Assembly: GCF_034190915.1 (NCBI RefSeq)
Contig: NW_026947484.1
Span: 81,663,982 to 81,727,981 of the forward strand
Source of the DNA: Cavia porcellus
Lineage: Eukaryota; Chordata; Mammalia; Rodentia; Caviidae
DNA: 64,000 bases
Direction of reading: 5' to 3'
Positions 22,351 to 33,234 of the stretch are shown here, piece after piece. Under the pieces are notes generated by a model. The model saw only the letters and a list, made by a program, of their open reading frames with translations, made no database searches and was not told the origin of the DNA. Every line of letters starts with the position of its first letter. Positions within the stretch are counted from its first letter, which is position 1. Both the position numbers and the translations under genes were made by a program.

Positions 22351-22419
22351 AGTAACATAATTTTTAATAAAAAGAATGGTTATTACAACTACTGGAATAT
22401 CCAGCTTTAATGCTCTGTA

Positions 22420-23205
22420 GTTCCAAATAAGAAGCATGTCAAAATTCTATTACCAAAGGTCCCCAATCTTTTTTAAAAAAGATTTAAGTAAAAGAGAGAA
22501 TTATAGAATCCAATGGGGATAAGGAGAGGTTAGACTACTTGTGAGAAATAAGTCTCTTGTTAATATTATCAATTAACTTAAGGATTTTGATTTCCATTGA
22601 GTACAGATAAAACAACAAAATAATTAAATTTAATATACATAGGCTATGATTCAGTACTTGGACTTGGGCAACCCTACACTTAAAGTCTTGAAACTTTTCA
22701 AGGATGTTTTTGTACTGTCATCCCTAAGAAAAATATGCTGCCAACTGAAATGCAATTATAAAACCTTCAGCTACATTTTAGATTGCTTTAACTAGTACAT
22801 ACAACCACTTTTAACAGGAACTTAAGAAATAAAAAATAATTTTAACAAAAATACTCAAGATTTGTTTTCACCAAAATATTATCCCAAACAGCCAAAATTA
22901 AAAATCTAAATTCACTTCTATTAAGGTCAGTGATTATATATCTTTTACAGCAACCTTTGAAGCTAGGAAAATTCATCTTTTGTCTGCATGTCCATATATT
23001 TAAAATTTTCAAAAAGTCTTCATTTTACAGTCAGTTTTAGAAGAAGCAAAAATTCCCATTAATATTTGACATTTTCTAAATTTTTGTTCCTGTCTTACTG
23101 TATTTCCTATTCCTTTCTACTCATGACTTTCTAATCCTAACTGCTATTTCCCAGTTGCAAAGAGATGAACAGATGAATGAAATTCTTAGTAAAATACAAC
23201 TTTCT
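22420..23205. other. Intronic sequence, no recognised feature
   Basis: AT-rich; no exon, repeat family or RNA gene recognised. Confidence 0.5.
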
Positions 23206-23398
23206 TAGCTAGGCATGGTAGCACATGGTTATAATCACAGCACTCTGGGAGGCTGAGTCAGGAGGACTGCAAGTTCAAGCCCACTCTAGGGCAACTTTGG
23301 AACGTAACAAGATGCTGTCTCAAAATAAAAAATAAAAGGCTGGGGATGTAACTCAGTGTGATGGCTTTGGGTTCAATCCCCAGCACTAGGAAAATAAA
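23206..23398 (+). mobile_element. Composite B1 plus ID SINE
   Basis: A B1-like part (TAGGCATGGTAGCACATGGT ... CTGTCTCAAAATAAAA) runs directly into an ID-like part (GGCTGGGGATGTAACTCAGT ... GGTTCAATCCCCAGCAC). This is a dimeric SINE arrangement. Confidence 0.85.
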
Positions 23399-23655
23399 AC
23401 AAAATGAAACCACTTTCTAGAGAACAGATATGTTATCTAAAAAAAAAAAATAAAATAAAACAACAGTGTATACAGGAATGCGTGGTCAAAAATTATTTTT
23501 TAATATCAATAGTTTTCAGAGATATGCTAGGCCTGCCAAAATATGGTATCATGTTAGAAAAAGACAATATATACAATTGTAGGTCAACCTGAAATTCACT
23601 CAAGCATTTACACAGGTTTTGGAAACTGAAAAGGCAGGCTTGAGTCCTAATTTTA

Positions 23656-23715
23656 TCATACATACATACATACATAAATATATATTATATATATTTATTT
23701 ATATATCACACATAT
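23656..23715. repeat. (ACAT)n and AT-rich simple repeat
   Basis: Four to five CATA units followed by AT/TATTTA-rich sequence. Confidence 0.9.
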
Positions 23716-23949
23716 ATTTATAGATTTGTAGATGATAATCATGTAGTGATAGTATGAACATTACCAACAAAGCAAAAAAGAAATCTTAAAAAGATAAAAT
23801 AGAATATACTAAAGTTCTAATATTTTTTTCCCTCACCTCAGGATACAGACATGACTCTAGAGAATATACTAAAATAAAGAATTATGGTTTCCAGAAACAT
23901 ATCGGTATCATGCATTCATTTACTGTGATTCATGATTGTGGAATATTCC

Positions 23950-24175
23950 TCTCAAACACTCCTAAAAAATTCAGTAGCAATGTTTAACTCTTATAAGATT
24001 CAGCTCAACAATCCAATGAAAAAATGGGCCAAAAATCTAGACCAACACTTCTCAAAACAAGTACAAACAGTCAATAATTACATGAAAAAAATGTTTGACA
24101 TCTTTAGACATCAAGAAAATGCATATCAAAACTTCAGAGATTCCATCTCACCCCAGTCAGAATACTATTATCTTT

Positions 24176-24208
<33 letters not shown>

Positions 24209-24729
24209 CAGTACTGGGGATTGAAGTCATGACCTCGCACTTGCCAGGCAGGTTCTTATGCCACTGAGCAAAATCCCCAGCCAGAATACTATTATCAACA
24301 AAATAAAAAAATAATAAAGGCTGGTAAGGATATGGGGGAAAAGGAATTCTTAGTTGGTTAGAATGTCGTGGTCAGAATGTAAATTAGCACACCCACTACA
24401 GAAAACAGTATAAAGTGTCCTCAAAACAAACAAACAAAAAAAAACTAAAAAATGAACTACCATATGATCCAGTTATGCCACTCCTGGATGTATACCACTC
24501 CAGCAGAAAATGAAGCCAACATACAAAAGAGATAATTTTATATCTACATTAATTGTGACACTGCTCACAAGAAAGCTAAGTTATGGAATCAGCCTAGCTC
24601 TCCATCAATAAGATGACTGTTAAACAAAATAATTATATTATTTAGCCATGAAGAGAACGAAATCATGTCATCTGCAGGAAAATGAATGGAACTGGAGGTC
24701 ATCCTATTAAGTGAAGTAAACCAGATAAG
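23950..24729 (+). mobile_element. L1 ORF2 3' part (host of copy B), left piece
   Basis: The plus strand encodes decayed ORF2 C-terminal sequence (NNPMKKWAKNLDQHFSKQV near 24010). It is interrupted by an ID SINE (24173-24281) and then by HAL1-like copy B at 24745. Confidence 0.85.
24173..24281 (-). mobile_element. ID-like tRNA SINE with 15-bp target duplication
   Basis: TTTGCAGTACTGGGGATTGA ... GAGCAAAATCCCCAGC, flanked by CAGAATACTATTATC at 24158-24172 and 24282-24296. Its A tail is the T-rich tract on the plus strand. Confidence 0.95.
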
Positions 24730-24744
24730 GAAAGACAAGTATGA
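24730..24744. repeat. Target-site duplication of copy B, 5' side
   Basis: GAAAGACAAGTATGA, identical to 27812-27826. Confidence 0.92.
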
Positions 24745-27700
24745 GGACTTGCAGAAGAACATGGTGGATTAGATAGCAGCAGCTTCGGAGGCTCTCTGAG
24801 AAACTGCACTTAAAATCCAGGAATGGTGCCGGGCGAGAAATCCTAAGCAAGGGGAGATATACTTTGCCGACCTAGAAACAAACTAAACTAAGAGAAATGC
24901 AATCCCGGGATATAACAGGAACAGATAAGGTCTCAGCACGGAAGCTGGACCCCATGCCACTGGAAGCTGCGATTTGAATTTCTTGCAGCCACTGCTGCGT
25001 CCCAATCGGCATGGCAAGAAGAGAATGGCAAGTGGTGAATGGAGTTGAGAGCGGGACTGGCCGGAAGCCCTGCATCGACCTGTGGTGAGTGGGCAGATCG
25101 GGGACTCTTCCAGAGGCGGCTTCAGCAAAGGACATACTGGGACAGGCAGACTAGCAGGAACAGGTTGTTACAGTGACTTCAGTCACATATTCCCCTCTCA
25201 AGCGGGATTGGTGGGGAGTGCCTGGCCTGCATGACACTGCTGACAAAGACCCAGTAGGCTAGCCCAAACCAGGTCCCAGTGCCTGGAGGTGCACCCTAGC
25301 AGTGAAGCCTTCGGTAGGTTGACCTGGAGGGGCAGGCCCAGCATAGGCTGCCCAGGACTCTGACTCCCTAGTACACTGCAGTGGGCAGGAACACCTAGTT
25401 GGCGCAATTCAAACAAACTGTAACCGACAAAGAAAGAAATTGGGCCTCCTATATTCACTTGTATAAAAGGAACAAAAAATATGGGAAGAGGGAGCAACAA
25501 GAAAGGGTCCTTGGCCCCCAATCCTGAGAGACATGCAATATCAGACATGGCACCAATAGACATAAAGCGCTATCTCCAGAGCCTCACAGACGAGTTCAGG
25601 AATGAAGTTATTAACGACCTGAAGCAAAATATAAGTAGAATAGTTAGAGAAATGCTAAACACCACCCAAGAAAAAACAGATGGTGGACTGCAAGAACAGA
25701 AAAAAAGGGGAGAATTGTTTGATGGAGAAAATAGAGAAAACAGAATACGTGAAGCAAGGTTCAAAGAGATTACCAGGAAACTAAAAATTCTATCGAAAAC
25801 TGGCATAACAGCTTGAAACAAACTAACGATAGATTATCTGAACTGGAGGGCAGATTTGTAATATGGTAGCGTGAAATGAAAAACTTCTTAAAAATAACAA
25901 AAAAATAAACAGCAACAATACAAAGGCTAGAAGATGATAAAGAGGATCTACACTTAAGAATCAAGAACAAAAAAGAAGTAGGGACACAAACAAATGGACT
26001 ACAAAACCTATTCACAGAAATAATCCAAGAGAATTTCCCCAGGTGTACGAGGCATACAGGACCCCAGCCACCTACAACCCAAACAGAGCTACACCCAGGC
26101 ATATAATAATCAAAATTCCAGAAATCCAATATAAGAACAGAATATTAAAAGCCGTCAGAGACAAGACACAGATCACTTAAAAGGGAACACCCATCAGAAT
26201 TACAGCAGACTTCTTGGCACAAACCATCAAATCATGAAGAGCGTGGGGGGAAATAATTCAAGCTTTGAAAGATAATAACCTCCAGCCAAGATTGATATAT
26301 CCTGTACAACTGTCCCTAGAAATTGATGGAAAAACAAGGTGCTTCCAGGATAAAGAGGAACTAGGGGAATTTGCAACCACCAATTCAACTCTACAGAGAA
26401 TACTGCAGGATATTCTAAAAAAAGGAAAATACCAAGATTCCAGAAACAGAGGCAGAGAGGCCACAATCAATGGCAGAAAGCAAAATGAAGAAGACAAATT
26501 GACAACTAACGACAGAAAAAGAGCTCAACAGAAATGAGGCAGAGAAGATCAAAAGGTAGAAACAGCTATTTTGGAGAAAACAAGACATCATAATAGCTAG
26601 TGCTGATTTAGTATCATCTTGTTTTGAAGTCCCATCAAACTTATATTCTTCTGTCTCTATCGGTCTTAAAAGGTTGTATCTCATTGGATTTTATTATATA
26701 TGATAATATAAGTAAAAACTTTTATAGACAAGGAGATTATACAGAAACCATTGTTCACTTTCTGTTAATTGGTTCTAAATACCCTGTAATAATGTCATTC
26801 TCTTGAATGGTTTTATAGTGTCTTGATATGTTTGGTGCTACAGTATATGAAGTTATACTCAAAGATTTCAAGGAAAGAGACACTATGGTAACTATTTTTA
26901 TGTCAGGATATCTTGTGGTGAAACACTATTTTGCTTAAATGGTTATGTTTTGACCTGCACTGTTCTGTTGTTATGCCCTCTTTTATCTCAATCCCCCTTT
27001 TTTGTATTTACTTTTTCTTTTTATCTTTTTAATTAAGGGAAAAATAAATAAAAAATAGCAGGATACATTATAGTGACCTACTTTGATTTCCTATTAACTT
27101 GATTTGAAATCTTGTATTGCCCTCACCATCTTATTTTGACTGATTTTCCCCTATTCTGCTTTGCTTGATAGTACCAAGTTCGAAAGTATAGGCAAAACTG
27201 TGAAGAGAATAAGATTCATTATGACGCCCGTTCCAGTTTACTATTATCTTCTTTTAAAGTCCTGTAATGTCTCCAATGCTTTGGTTTTATTCTTTACTGT
27301 TTTGTTCAATTTTGTTATAACTGGCAATTCTTCTTAAAATAGCAAGAGGCAGTATGGTAACTATTGTTGATCACCTTGTATTGTGTTTTTATATTATCTA
27401 TTATGTCCATCCTTTTGATTTGACTGACTCTGTTCTGATATGTCGCATTTGGTTTTACTCTCTTCAAAAAAGTAATAAAAACTGTGGGAGTAATAAAGCC
27501 CAAAATGTGTAATTGTCATTGTACAAAAGAAAAGAAAAAAAAGTGCTCTAAAGGTTATAACTGCATATATGTTTAAGTGTATAAGATAGATAACCATATT
27601 ACTGAGTTTTGTTGAATCATTGAACAAAACTGCACTCTCACTGTTTGAAAGTCCACTTTATACGCTTCAATTTTGTAACCTGAACAACTATTTCTAAGAT

Positions 27701-27811
27701 GAGAATATGTAATCTATTAACCAGTGATTTCTGTTTATTTTTTAAATTTTGTATTACTTGTAGCCTTTTTCTGTTTTTTTCTTTTTCTCCTTAAAAAAAA
27801 AAAAAAAAAAA
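24745..27811 (+). mobile_element. HAL1-like (ORF1-only L1) element, copy B, full length
   Basis: A 3067-bp insertion with 5'UTR (starts GGACTTGCAGAAGAACATGG), a decayed ORF1 and a T-rich 3'UTR, ending in a 19-base A tail (27793-27811). It is bounded by the 15-bp duplication. It is a sister of copy A; both share the 5'UTR and 3'UTR. No ORF2 lies between ORF1 and the 3'UTR. It inserted in an older L1, antisense to BRD10. Confidence 0.9.
25420..26537 (+). pseudogene. Decayed L1-type ORF1 of HAL1-like copy B
   Basis: The ORF1 equivalent is broken. The base triplet at the copy A start position is GTA. One surviving frame begins at ATG 25481 (MGRGSNKKGS) and runs to 25816. Another frame (26265-26537) covers the C-terminal domain (LIYPVQLSLEIDGK). 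Between them are small indels and a TAG near 25867. Relative to copy A about 50 bases are missing near 25525. The C-terminal frame is longer than in copy A and reads through the position where A has its nonsense codon. Confidence 0.8.
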
Positions 27812-27826
27812 GAAAGACAAGTATGA
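27812..27826. repeat. Target-site duplication of copy B, 3' side
   Basis: GAAAGACAAGTATGA directly after the A tail, identical to 24730-24744. Confidence 0.92.
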
Positions 27827-28020
27827 CGTTTGCTTTCCTATATAGAGAGTAGAAGAGAGACTATTAGGAAAGATGGAAAACAAGGGATTGAGGGAGTACA
27901 GAGTAGACAAGATCAAAGCATGACATATGCATGTACAGAAGCATCCAAGTCAAACTCATTTCTTAATTTTTACAAATATGTTAATAATTATAATAAAAAG
28001 AATCAGTTCAAGTATAATCT
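27827..28020 (+). mobile_element. L1 3' end (host of copy B), right piece
   Basis: Sequence resumes after the duplication with a diverged L1 3' region (ttgctttcctatatagagag). The 3' boundary is not sharp. Confidence 0.55.
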
Positions 28021-28313
28021 CTAATACAGCTTTAAACTACTCTTTCCCCTATTCTCTTTTTCTCACTTGTTATCCCCATGTTCACTCCTTCCTCTTCAGT
28101 TTTTAGTCTTTTTCCTCTAAACTTTTTCTGTATGTTCCTTATAGAAACATTATCTTTTTACTAACATATGAACTACATAAAGGCAAGAATTTTAACTTCT
28201 GATCCCAGGAACCTGAATGTTGAGCTATAGAAGATAGTTAAAATACTTGTACAATCACCTAATATAGCCTACAATCTTTCATTGTACAGATGAAGAAATT
28301 AAGACCCAAATTA

Positions 28314-28426
28314 TGGGGCTGGGAATTTAGCTCAGCAGCATAAGCTCCTGCCTTGAAAACAGGCAGTCGTGAGTTCCATCCCCAATACGGATAAAAAGGA
28401 AAACGCCAAAAAAAAAAAAAAAAAAA
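28314..28426 (+). mobile_element. ID-like tRNA SINE with 13-bp target duplication
   Basis: GGGGCTGGGAATTTAGCTCA ... GTGAGTTCCATCCCC with an A tail, flanked by AAGACCCAAATTA at 28301-28313 and 28427-28439. Confidence 0.95.
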
Positions 28427-28727
28427 AAGACCCAAATTACACAATCTATCAAAGGTACTAAAAAATGCCACTGGGTTGCTGTTTAATAAATGCAGTATAC
28501 TCTTTATCTACTATACCTCATTTACTGCTCTTTAGATGATTCAATGTTATATGGAGAAGCAATAAAGTAATCTTTACAATTTGAAAATAAGAGTTCAATC
28601 CAAGAACTTACAGATACACACCACAAGTCAAAACATAAATGATAACATCTAAGTGAATTACTAGTTTTCTTACTAAAAGACCACAAACTAGTCTATCAGT
28701 TTTATAAATAAAGAATTTAAATTTTCT

Positions 28728-28785
28728 TTATTTATGAGACTGGAGATTGAACCCCTAACCTTCACACTGACTCTATCCCCAGCTC
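28728..28785 (-). mobile_element. ID-like SINE fragment
   Basis: GAGACTGGAGATTGAACCCC ... TATCCCCAGCTC on the plus strand, the complement of an ID B-box and 5' end. Diverged. Confidence 0.6.
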
Positions 28786-29130
28786 TTCTCTCCCACCTTT
28801 TTCTTGTAACCTATGCTTTTTTTCAAAGTTGTACCCAATTTTAATTATAACTTTAGATATAACTCAGATTTTAGGCTAATTTTATAGGCTTACAAATGAC
28901 TTTGTAAGATGTGCAAGTGTAGTCTAGCAAAACTATTATTTACAAAATATCAAATACAGGTCAAGAATGAAGGACTTAGAACTACCTGAAACCATCATAT
29001 TACTTTTTTACTAAAATGCAGAATTTTACCCATCTTAGGCTAAACATGTCAGAAAAACATTGTTATATTTATAAACTATGCAATGTTGTAAGTTGTAATT
29101 TCTAAGTAAAAACACTACTAGATTACATGG

Positions 29131-29215
29131 TGTTGGGTCAGAGGCACAGCACCCTTCTGGCAAGCACAATTCCTGGTTCCAAAATGAAAAACAAAACAAA
29201 ACAAAAAAAAAAAAT
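29131..29215 (+). mobile_element. ID-like SINE, strongly diverged
   Basis: GTTGGGTCAGAGGCACAGCA, CTTCTGGCAAGCACAA and TTCCTGGTTCC followed by an (AAAAC)n-type tail. Confidence 0.5.
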
Positions 29216-29233
29216 CCACGTTATATAACATGG

Positions 29234-29588
29234 TGTTAGGGTTTAGATTCACCCGTCCTCCAAAACCCTCAGGAGCTCATACATAAGTGGGACTTCAGAC
29301 AGTGATGTGATTAGATAATGGGGCTTGCCGATGACTTGCTACTAGGAGGGAAGATCTGGTCAGATCCAGTCAAAGAAGGCAGGTAACTGCTGGGGTGACC
29401 TGGAAGGACATGTGTCTCTTCCTGGCTCCTCCCTTGAGTTCTCTACTTCCTGGCAGCCATGACAGCGAGTGTATCTTGGAGCCACTGGACTGGGGACTAA
29501 AACCACTAAAAACTGTAAAGTGCAACAAACCTCCTTTAAATTGTGTGTCCACTGTTGTGTCTTAATAACCACGAAAGTGACTAAGACA
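29234..29588 (+). mobile_element. MaLR-type LTR (solo-like)
   Basis: Starts TGTTAGGGTTTAGATTC, carries CTTCCTGGCAGCCATGACAG and GGACTAAAACCACTAAAAAC, and ends GTGACTAAGACA. Its 5-bp flanks are CATGG and CATGA, close to a target duplication. No internal retroviral sequence adjoins. Confidence 0.8.
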
Positions 29589-29815
29589 CATGAGAACATG
29601 TTTTTGAACATTAGCCACTAGAAATCATGATTCCAAACATTTGGAAATTTACCTTTATGTAAAAGAGAAAGTTTTCTTGTCCTCCTATAGGACTAAAATT
29701 TATTATACATACAATGTTTTAAAAACATCTGTAGTTCAGTTAAATCTATATGGTACTTTGCACTTTGGGGCTGCTCATTCTAAATCCCTCTTTTTACATC
29801 TGTGAAACCAGATTT

Positions 29816-29910
29816 GGGGGGGGGCGCATTTAGCCTAGCAATATAAGCACCTGCCTTGCAAGCATGCGGTCGTGAGTTCAACCCGGTACGGATTAAAAAA
29901 CAAAACAAAA
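29816..29910 (+). mobile_element. ID-like tRNA SINE
   Basis: GGGGCGCATTTAGCCTAGCA ... TAAGCACCTGCCTTGCAAGC ... GTGAGTTCAACCCGGTAC, with an (AAAAC)n tail. Confidence 0.9.
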
Positions 29911-29937
29911 CAGATGAACTACAAGAATTCTAATATT

Positions 29938-30044
29938 CCTCCCAGGTCTAAAATCCTGTAACAACTTGGAGTATATTTTACTGCTTATAAATAGTATGTG
30001 GATGGATTTTTTTTATGAATCATTGTCATAATGCACTGGGATGA
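29938..30044 (+). repeat. Local duplicate segment, copy 1
   Basis: Similar over about 105 bp to 30648-30752 (CTCCCAGGTCTAAAATCCTG ... AATGCACTGG), same orientation, about 710 bp apart. Confidence 0.85.
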
Positions 30045-30311
30045 GGGCAACAGATATACTACAAAAGTATCAATCACTAAATAAAACATTAAAGGTAATA
30101 TAGGAACTTAATCTGTGATTATTCTATTAACAAATACAGTAATGCAACTTCATGAAAGGATTCTAGAAGAGACTCCTTAAAGACAGTTCTCCTAAGCAGT
30201 TATGCACTGTATTAACTTTTTAGTGAAAAGTCACTAAAAGTCTTGCAAATAGCACATGGGAAGCCAGTGACAAATAAAGATGAGGTTATTTTAAAACTAA
30301 AATTATATATC

Positions 30312-30470
30312 AATGACAGTCTTAGTGGGACAGGCCTATAATTCCAGCTACTCGTGATAGCAAGCTCCAGACCTGCCTGGGCATTTTGTGAGATCCTGTC
30401 TCAAAATAAATAAAAGCAGTTGGGTATATGGCTCAGTACTTCCTGGATTCAATTTCTGGTACTGAAAAAA
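30312..30470 (+). mobile_element. Composite B1 plus ID SINE
   Basis: GGGACAGGCCTATAATTCCA, GAGATCCTGTCTCAAAATAA, then GCAGTTGGGTATATGGCTCA ... TTCAATTTCTGGTACTG. Old dimeric copy. Confidence 0.75.
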
Positions 30471-30647
30471 ATTTTATAAAGACCAAAAACTTAACATAAT
30501 TCTAACTGAGCTATTCCATAAAAGCATACAAATAGTTTCAAGTATGGGGAACATGCCGATACAACTACTTCTATTAGAAGTTCTAACACACTACTGGGCT
30601 ATGTGACCAACACTGTTGATTGTACTTTTTTTTTTTAAACTCACCGT

Positions 30648-30752
30648 TTCTCCCAGGTCTCAAATTCTGTGGCAATTTGGAGTACATTTTACTGCTTAAA
30701 AATAGTATATGGATGGATTTTTTTAATGAATCATAGCCATAATGCACTGGAA
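30648..30752 (+). repeat. Local duplicate segment, copy 2
   Basis: Partner of 29938-30044. Between the copies lie unrelated sequence and a B1-ID SINE. Confidence 0.85.
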
Positions 30753-30764
30753 CTCATTAGAAAA

Positions 30765-30860
30765 GATAGTGTTAAAATCCCAATTTTACCGATGAGAAAA
30801 ATGAGGCCAAAACGTTTAAGTGGCTTGATTCAGTTCACCTAGCATGTAAACAAATTACTT
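30765..30860 (+). repeat. MIR SINE remnant
   Basis: CAATTTTACCGATGAGAAAA, ATGAGGCCAAAACGTTTAAG and TTCAGTTCACCTAGCATG match the MIR core. Confidence 0.65.
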
Positions 30861-31042
30861 CACTTCATCTGATTTTCTATTCCTGAAGAACTCAAAAAAT
30901 TTGTTTGGCATTTCGAGTATATAACGATTATCCTCTTGTGTTAACTTATTCTTTAGAAAAATAATTAGATATTAGGATAGCAAATATCAACAGCACAGTA
31001 CCATCTGAACTGCCTTCATTTCTGAATAAAAACAAATGTTTA

Positions 31043-31125
31043 AGGGCTGGGATATAGCTTAGGGCTACAGTGCATTCCTAGCATGCTCCCACACCTGGGG
31101 CCCCTTCCTCAGCACCATAAGACAA
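31043..31125 (+). mobile_element. ID-like SINE, diverged
   Basis: GGGCTGGGATATAGCTTAGG ... CATTCCTAGCATGCTC ... CCTCAGCACCATAAGAC. Confidence 0.7.
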
Positions 31126-31419
31126 AAAGCAAACCGAACACCCCACAACACAAATGTCTGAACTTATTAAAAATGTGTGTTTCTTATTCTTACAAACATA
31201 TTTCCTCAGACAAAACAGCAAAGATTAGGAGTACGGCACAGTAAATCATTAATTATTAACATTCTATAAACCTCCGGTGGCTGAAAAGGGTAATACAAGA
31301 TGCAAGTATTTTTAATGGTTTGAAACCATCTTTCTATTATTGCCAAAATTCTTTTCCTAAAAACTTTTTTAAATGTCTTGCTAAAACTGTCCACAAGTGG
31401 CAGGCTGAATTTCCATACC

Positions 31420-33230
31420 GCACCCGCGTTCCCCGTCCCTCGCACGTTACTCTACCTATGGGAACAGTCCCACTTGGTATCTACACTCTACCAACTCCGG
31501 CGGCACCCCGGGCTCCCTTCTCAGCGCCCGCGAGCTAGCGCTCTGCTCGCACCCACCACACCCCTCGGCACCCCGCCCCTGGCTGCTCCTCCTCCCGGGG
31601 CTCTCTAGCTCGGACTCGGCACCTATCAGCGCCGCCCCCCGGCCCCTGGCCCAACCCATCCTCGGACACGTGTGAGGGTGTGTTTGTGTCAGTCTGTCAG
31701 TCCCACCGGGGACAGCTCGCTTACCGAGAGAGAAGCGCCAACTTCTGCTCCAGCAACATCTCCAGCTTCTGGCCTTGCTTGGAGATCCAGTGGTCCACTC
31801 CGTGCAGGCGGTAGCACGTTTCCAGCATTAATCTGAAGTCCGCCACAAACTCCGTGATGCCCCCGTACTGGCCCCTGGCGAACTTCTCCTCCATCTTCAA
31901 CAGACACATGCCCTGCCCTGGCTGATGCGGGAGGGCGCGACCGCCTCGGCCCCCGCTGCGCGGCCCCTCGGCCACCTCCTCCTCCCCGGTAGCAACGCCC
32001 CCCAAGGGCTGCAAGAAGGGGGCTGTGAGGGCCCGGTGCTTCTCCTGCAGGAACTCGCCCAGGATGCGGTAGCCCTGCTGCAGCTCGTAGGTCAACTCCT
32101 GCTCCCTGCAGCCACCGCCCGCGACCACCATCGCCTCCGCTGCCTCCTCCTGGTCGTCCGCGTCCTCCGGCAAGGCGGCACTCCTTCCGCGGGCCGGCCC
32201 TGAGGCCGGGGCCCCCGCTGCCACCTTCTCTTCGTCCTCTTCCTCTGCCGCCGGTGGCGGCCGCTCCTCCTCTCCGGCCGGCTCCATCTCCCCCGGCGTC
32301 TCGGGCACGCTCATGTCCCCGGCAGGCCCAGGCTAGGCGGTGCGGAGCAGCTGCTCGAGCGCCGGGGGACGCACGAGCGGGCCACTTCCTCACGGCTCTG
32401 CCGCGCCGCGCAGCCCGTGCCGCATCGGGCCTCGCTCTCCACAGCCACCGGCTAGATCGGTGCGTGCGGGGGTCTCGAGCTCGGCGGCGGCGGGGCGGGG
32501 TTACATGGCGCGGGGGAGGGGGGGAGAGAAGAGGAGAGCCTAGGTGCCCTCCTCTCCCCTCCCCCCGGCGGCGGCGGCGCGCGCGGCCCTTGCCGGCTTC
32601 ACCCTCCGCTCCCCGCCCGCCCGCTCTTCACCGGTCAGGCCCGGCGCAGCGTAGCTCGGCCCGGCCGCCTCTGCCTTGGCGCCCCACCCCCTCCCGGGCC
32701 GGCGGGGGCTGGGAGGGGGCAAGGAATAAGGAAGGAGGGAGTCCCTTTTGCTTCCCTGGAGTGGGCCGCAGCGCTGGGCCGCGATGGCTCCGGCTCCTCC
32801 TTTCCCTCACACCCCTCCCGCCCCTGTCTACCTGCGGGGAACCCGGACTGGAGGAGGCAGCGTACGCAGGGGGGCCCGGCGACAACTGTCAGTTAGAAAC
32901 CCGCTGGGCGGGCGGGGGGAGGGGGAAGGGGAGGGGCAGAGAGAGAAGGGGAGGGCACTCAGCCCCCCAGCCAGGGAGAGCTGTAGAAAGAGGCAAAGAA
33001 AGAGCCACAGTCGCCATCACCGGCGCGCATGCGTAGAACAACAAAGTCCTCCCCCTGTCTCGCTCCGCTACGCGAAAGCAAGGACTTTGGCTTCACTGCG
33101 GGCCTGGAGACAAGGTTTGCTGCGCGTACTAATGATGTCATCAGCTCGCGGACGACTGTTAGGGGCCGGAGAGAGAGCACAGCGTCTGCGCAGCAGTAGT
33201 CGCTAGAGGAGATATTAATAGCAAGTGCCA
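31420..33230 (-). promoter_or_regulatory. BRD10: CpG island, 5'UTR and promoter of BRD10
   Basis: This block is markedly GC- and CpG-rich compared with its AT-rich flanks and spans exon 1 and about 900 bp upstream. Distal sites include an NRF1-type motif GCGCATGCGT (33025-33034) and a palindrome TGATGTCATCA (33133-33143), an ATF/AP-1-like site. Polypurine GGGGA runs lie at 32915-32955. No TATA box is evident. Long open frames on both strands here reflect GC content, not genes. Confidence 0.85.
31725..32314 (-). CDS. BRD10: BRD10 (KIAA2026) exon 1, coding part
   Basis: The minus-strand frame opens with ATG at 32314 (MSVPETPGEMEPAGEEERPP) and ends in ...EQKLALLSR. It is cut by a consensus donor: exon end CTCTCG at 31725, then GTAAGC. 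This is 590 nt, codons 1-196 plus two bases of codon 197. The product is the N-terminus of bromodomain-containing protein 10, a large, poorly characterised nuclear protein. Residues 1-70 are acidic and Pro/Ala-rich. Residues 74-197 look like a bromodomain: an alpha-Z-like helix ELQQGYRILGEFLQEK (77-92), a long Gly/Arg-rich insert (about 105-136), then GGITEFVADFRLMLETCYRL (161-180) and a last helix. At the usual acetyl-lysine Asn position I read His181. Splicing joins in phase to exon 2 at 8371. The identification is very secure. Confidence 0.96.
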
Positions 33231-33234
33231 CAAA

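Larger units (their letters stand above)
8372..31724 (-). other. BRD10: BRD10 intron 1
   Basis: This 23,353-bp intron is bounded by GTAAGC at 31724 and TTCTCTAAG at 8372. It contains a UBE2N pseudogene, an old L1 carrying copy C of a HAL1-like element, a second L1 carrying copy B, a vault-RNA-like insertion, two MaLR LTRs and many SINEs, described separately. Confidence 0.9.

Noticed and set aside
31689..33036. Long open frames of 234 and 260 codons on both strands around the BRD10 start
   Set aside because: They overlap BRD10 exon 1 or its CpG island in other frames or strands. The composition is Arg/Ala/Pro/Gly-rich as expected from GC-rich DNA, with no domain or splice logic.
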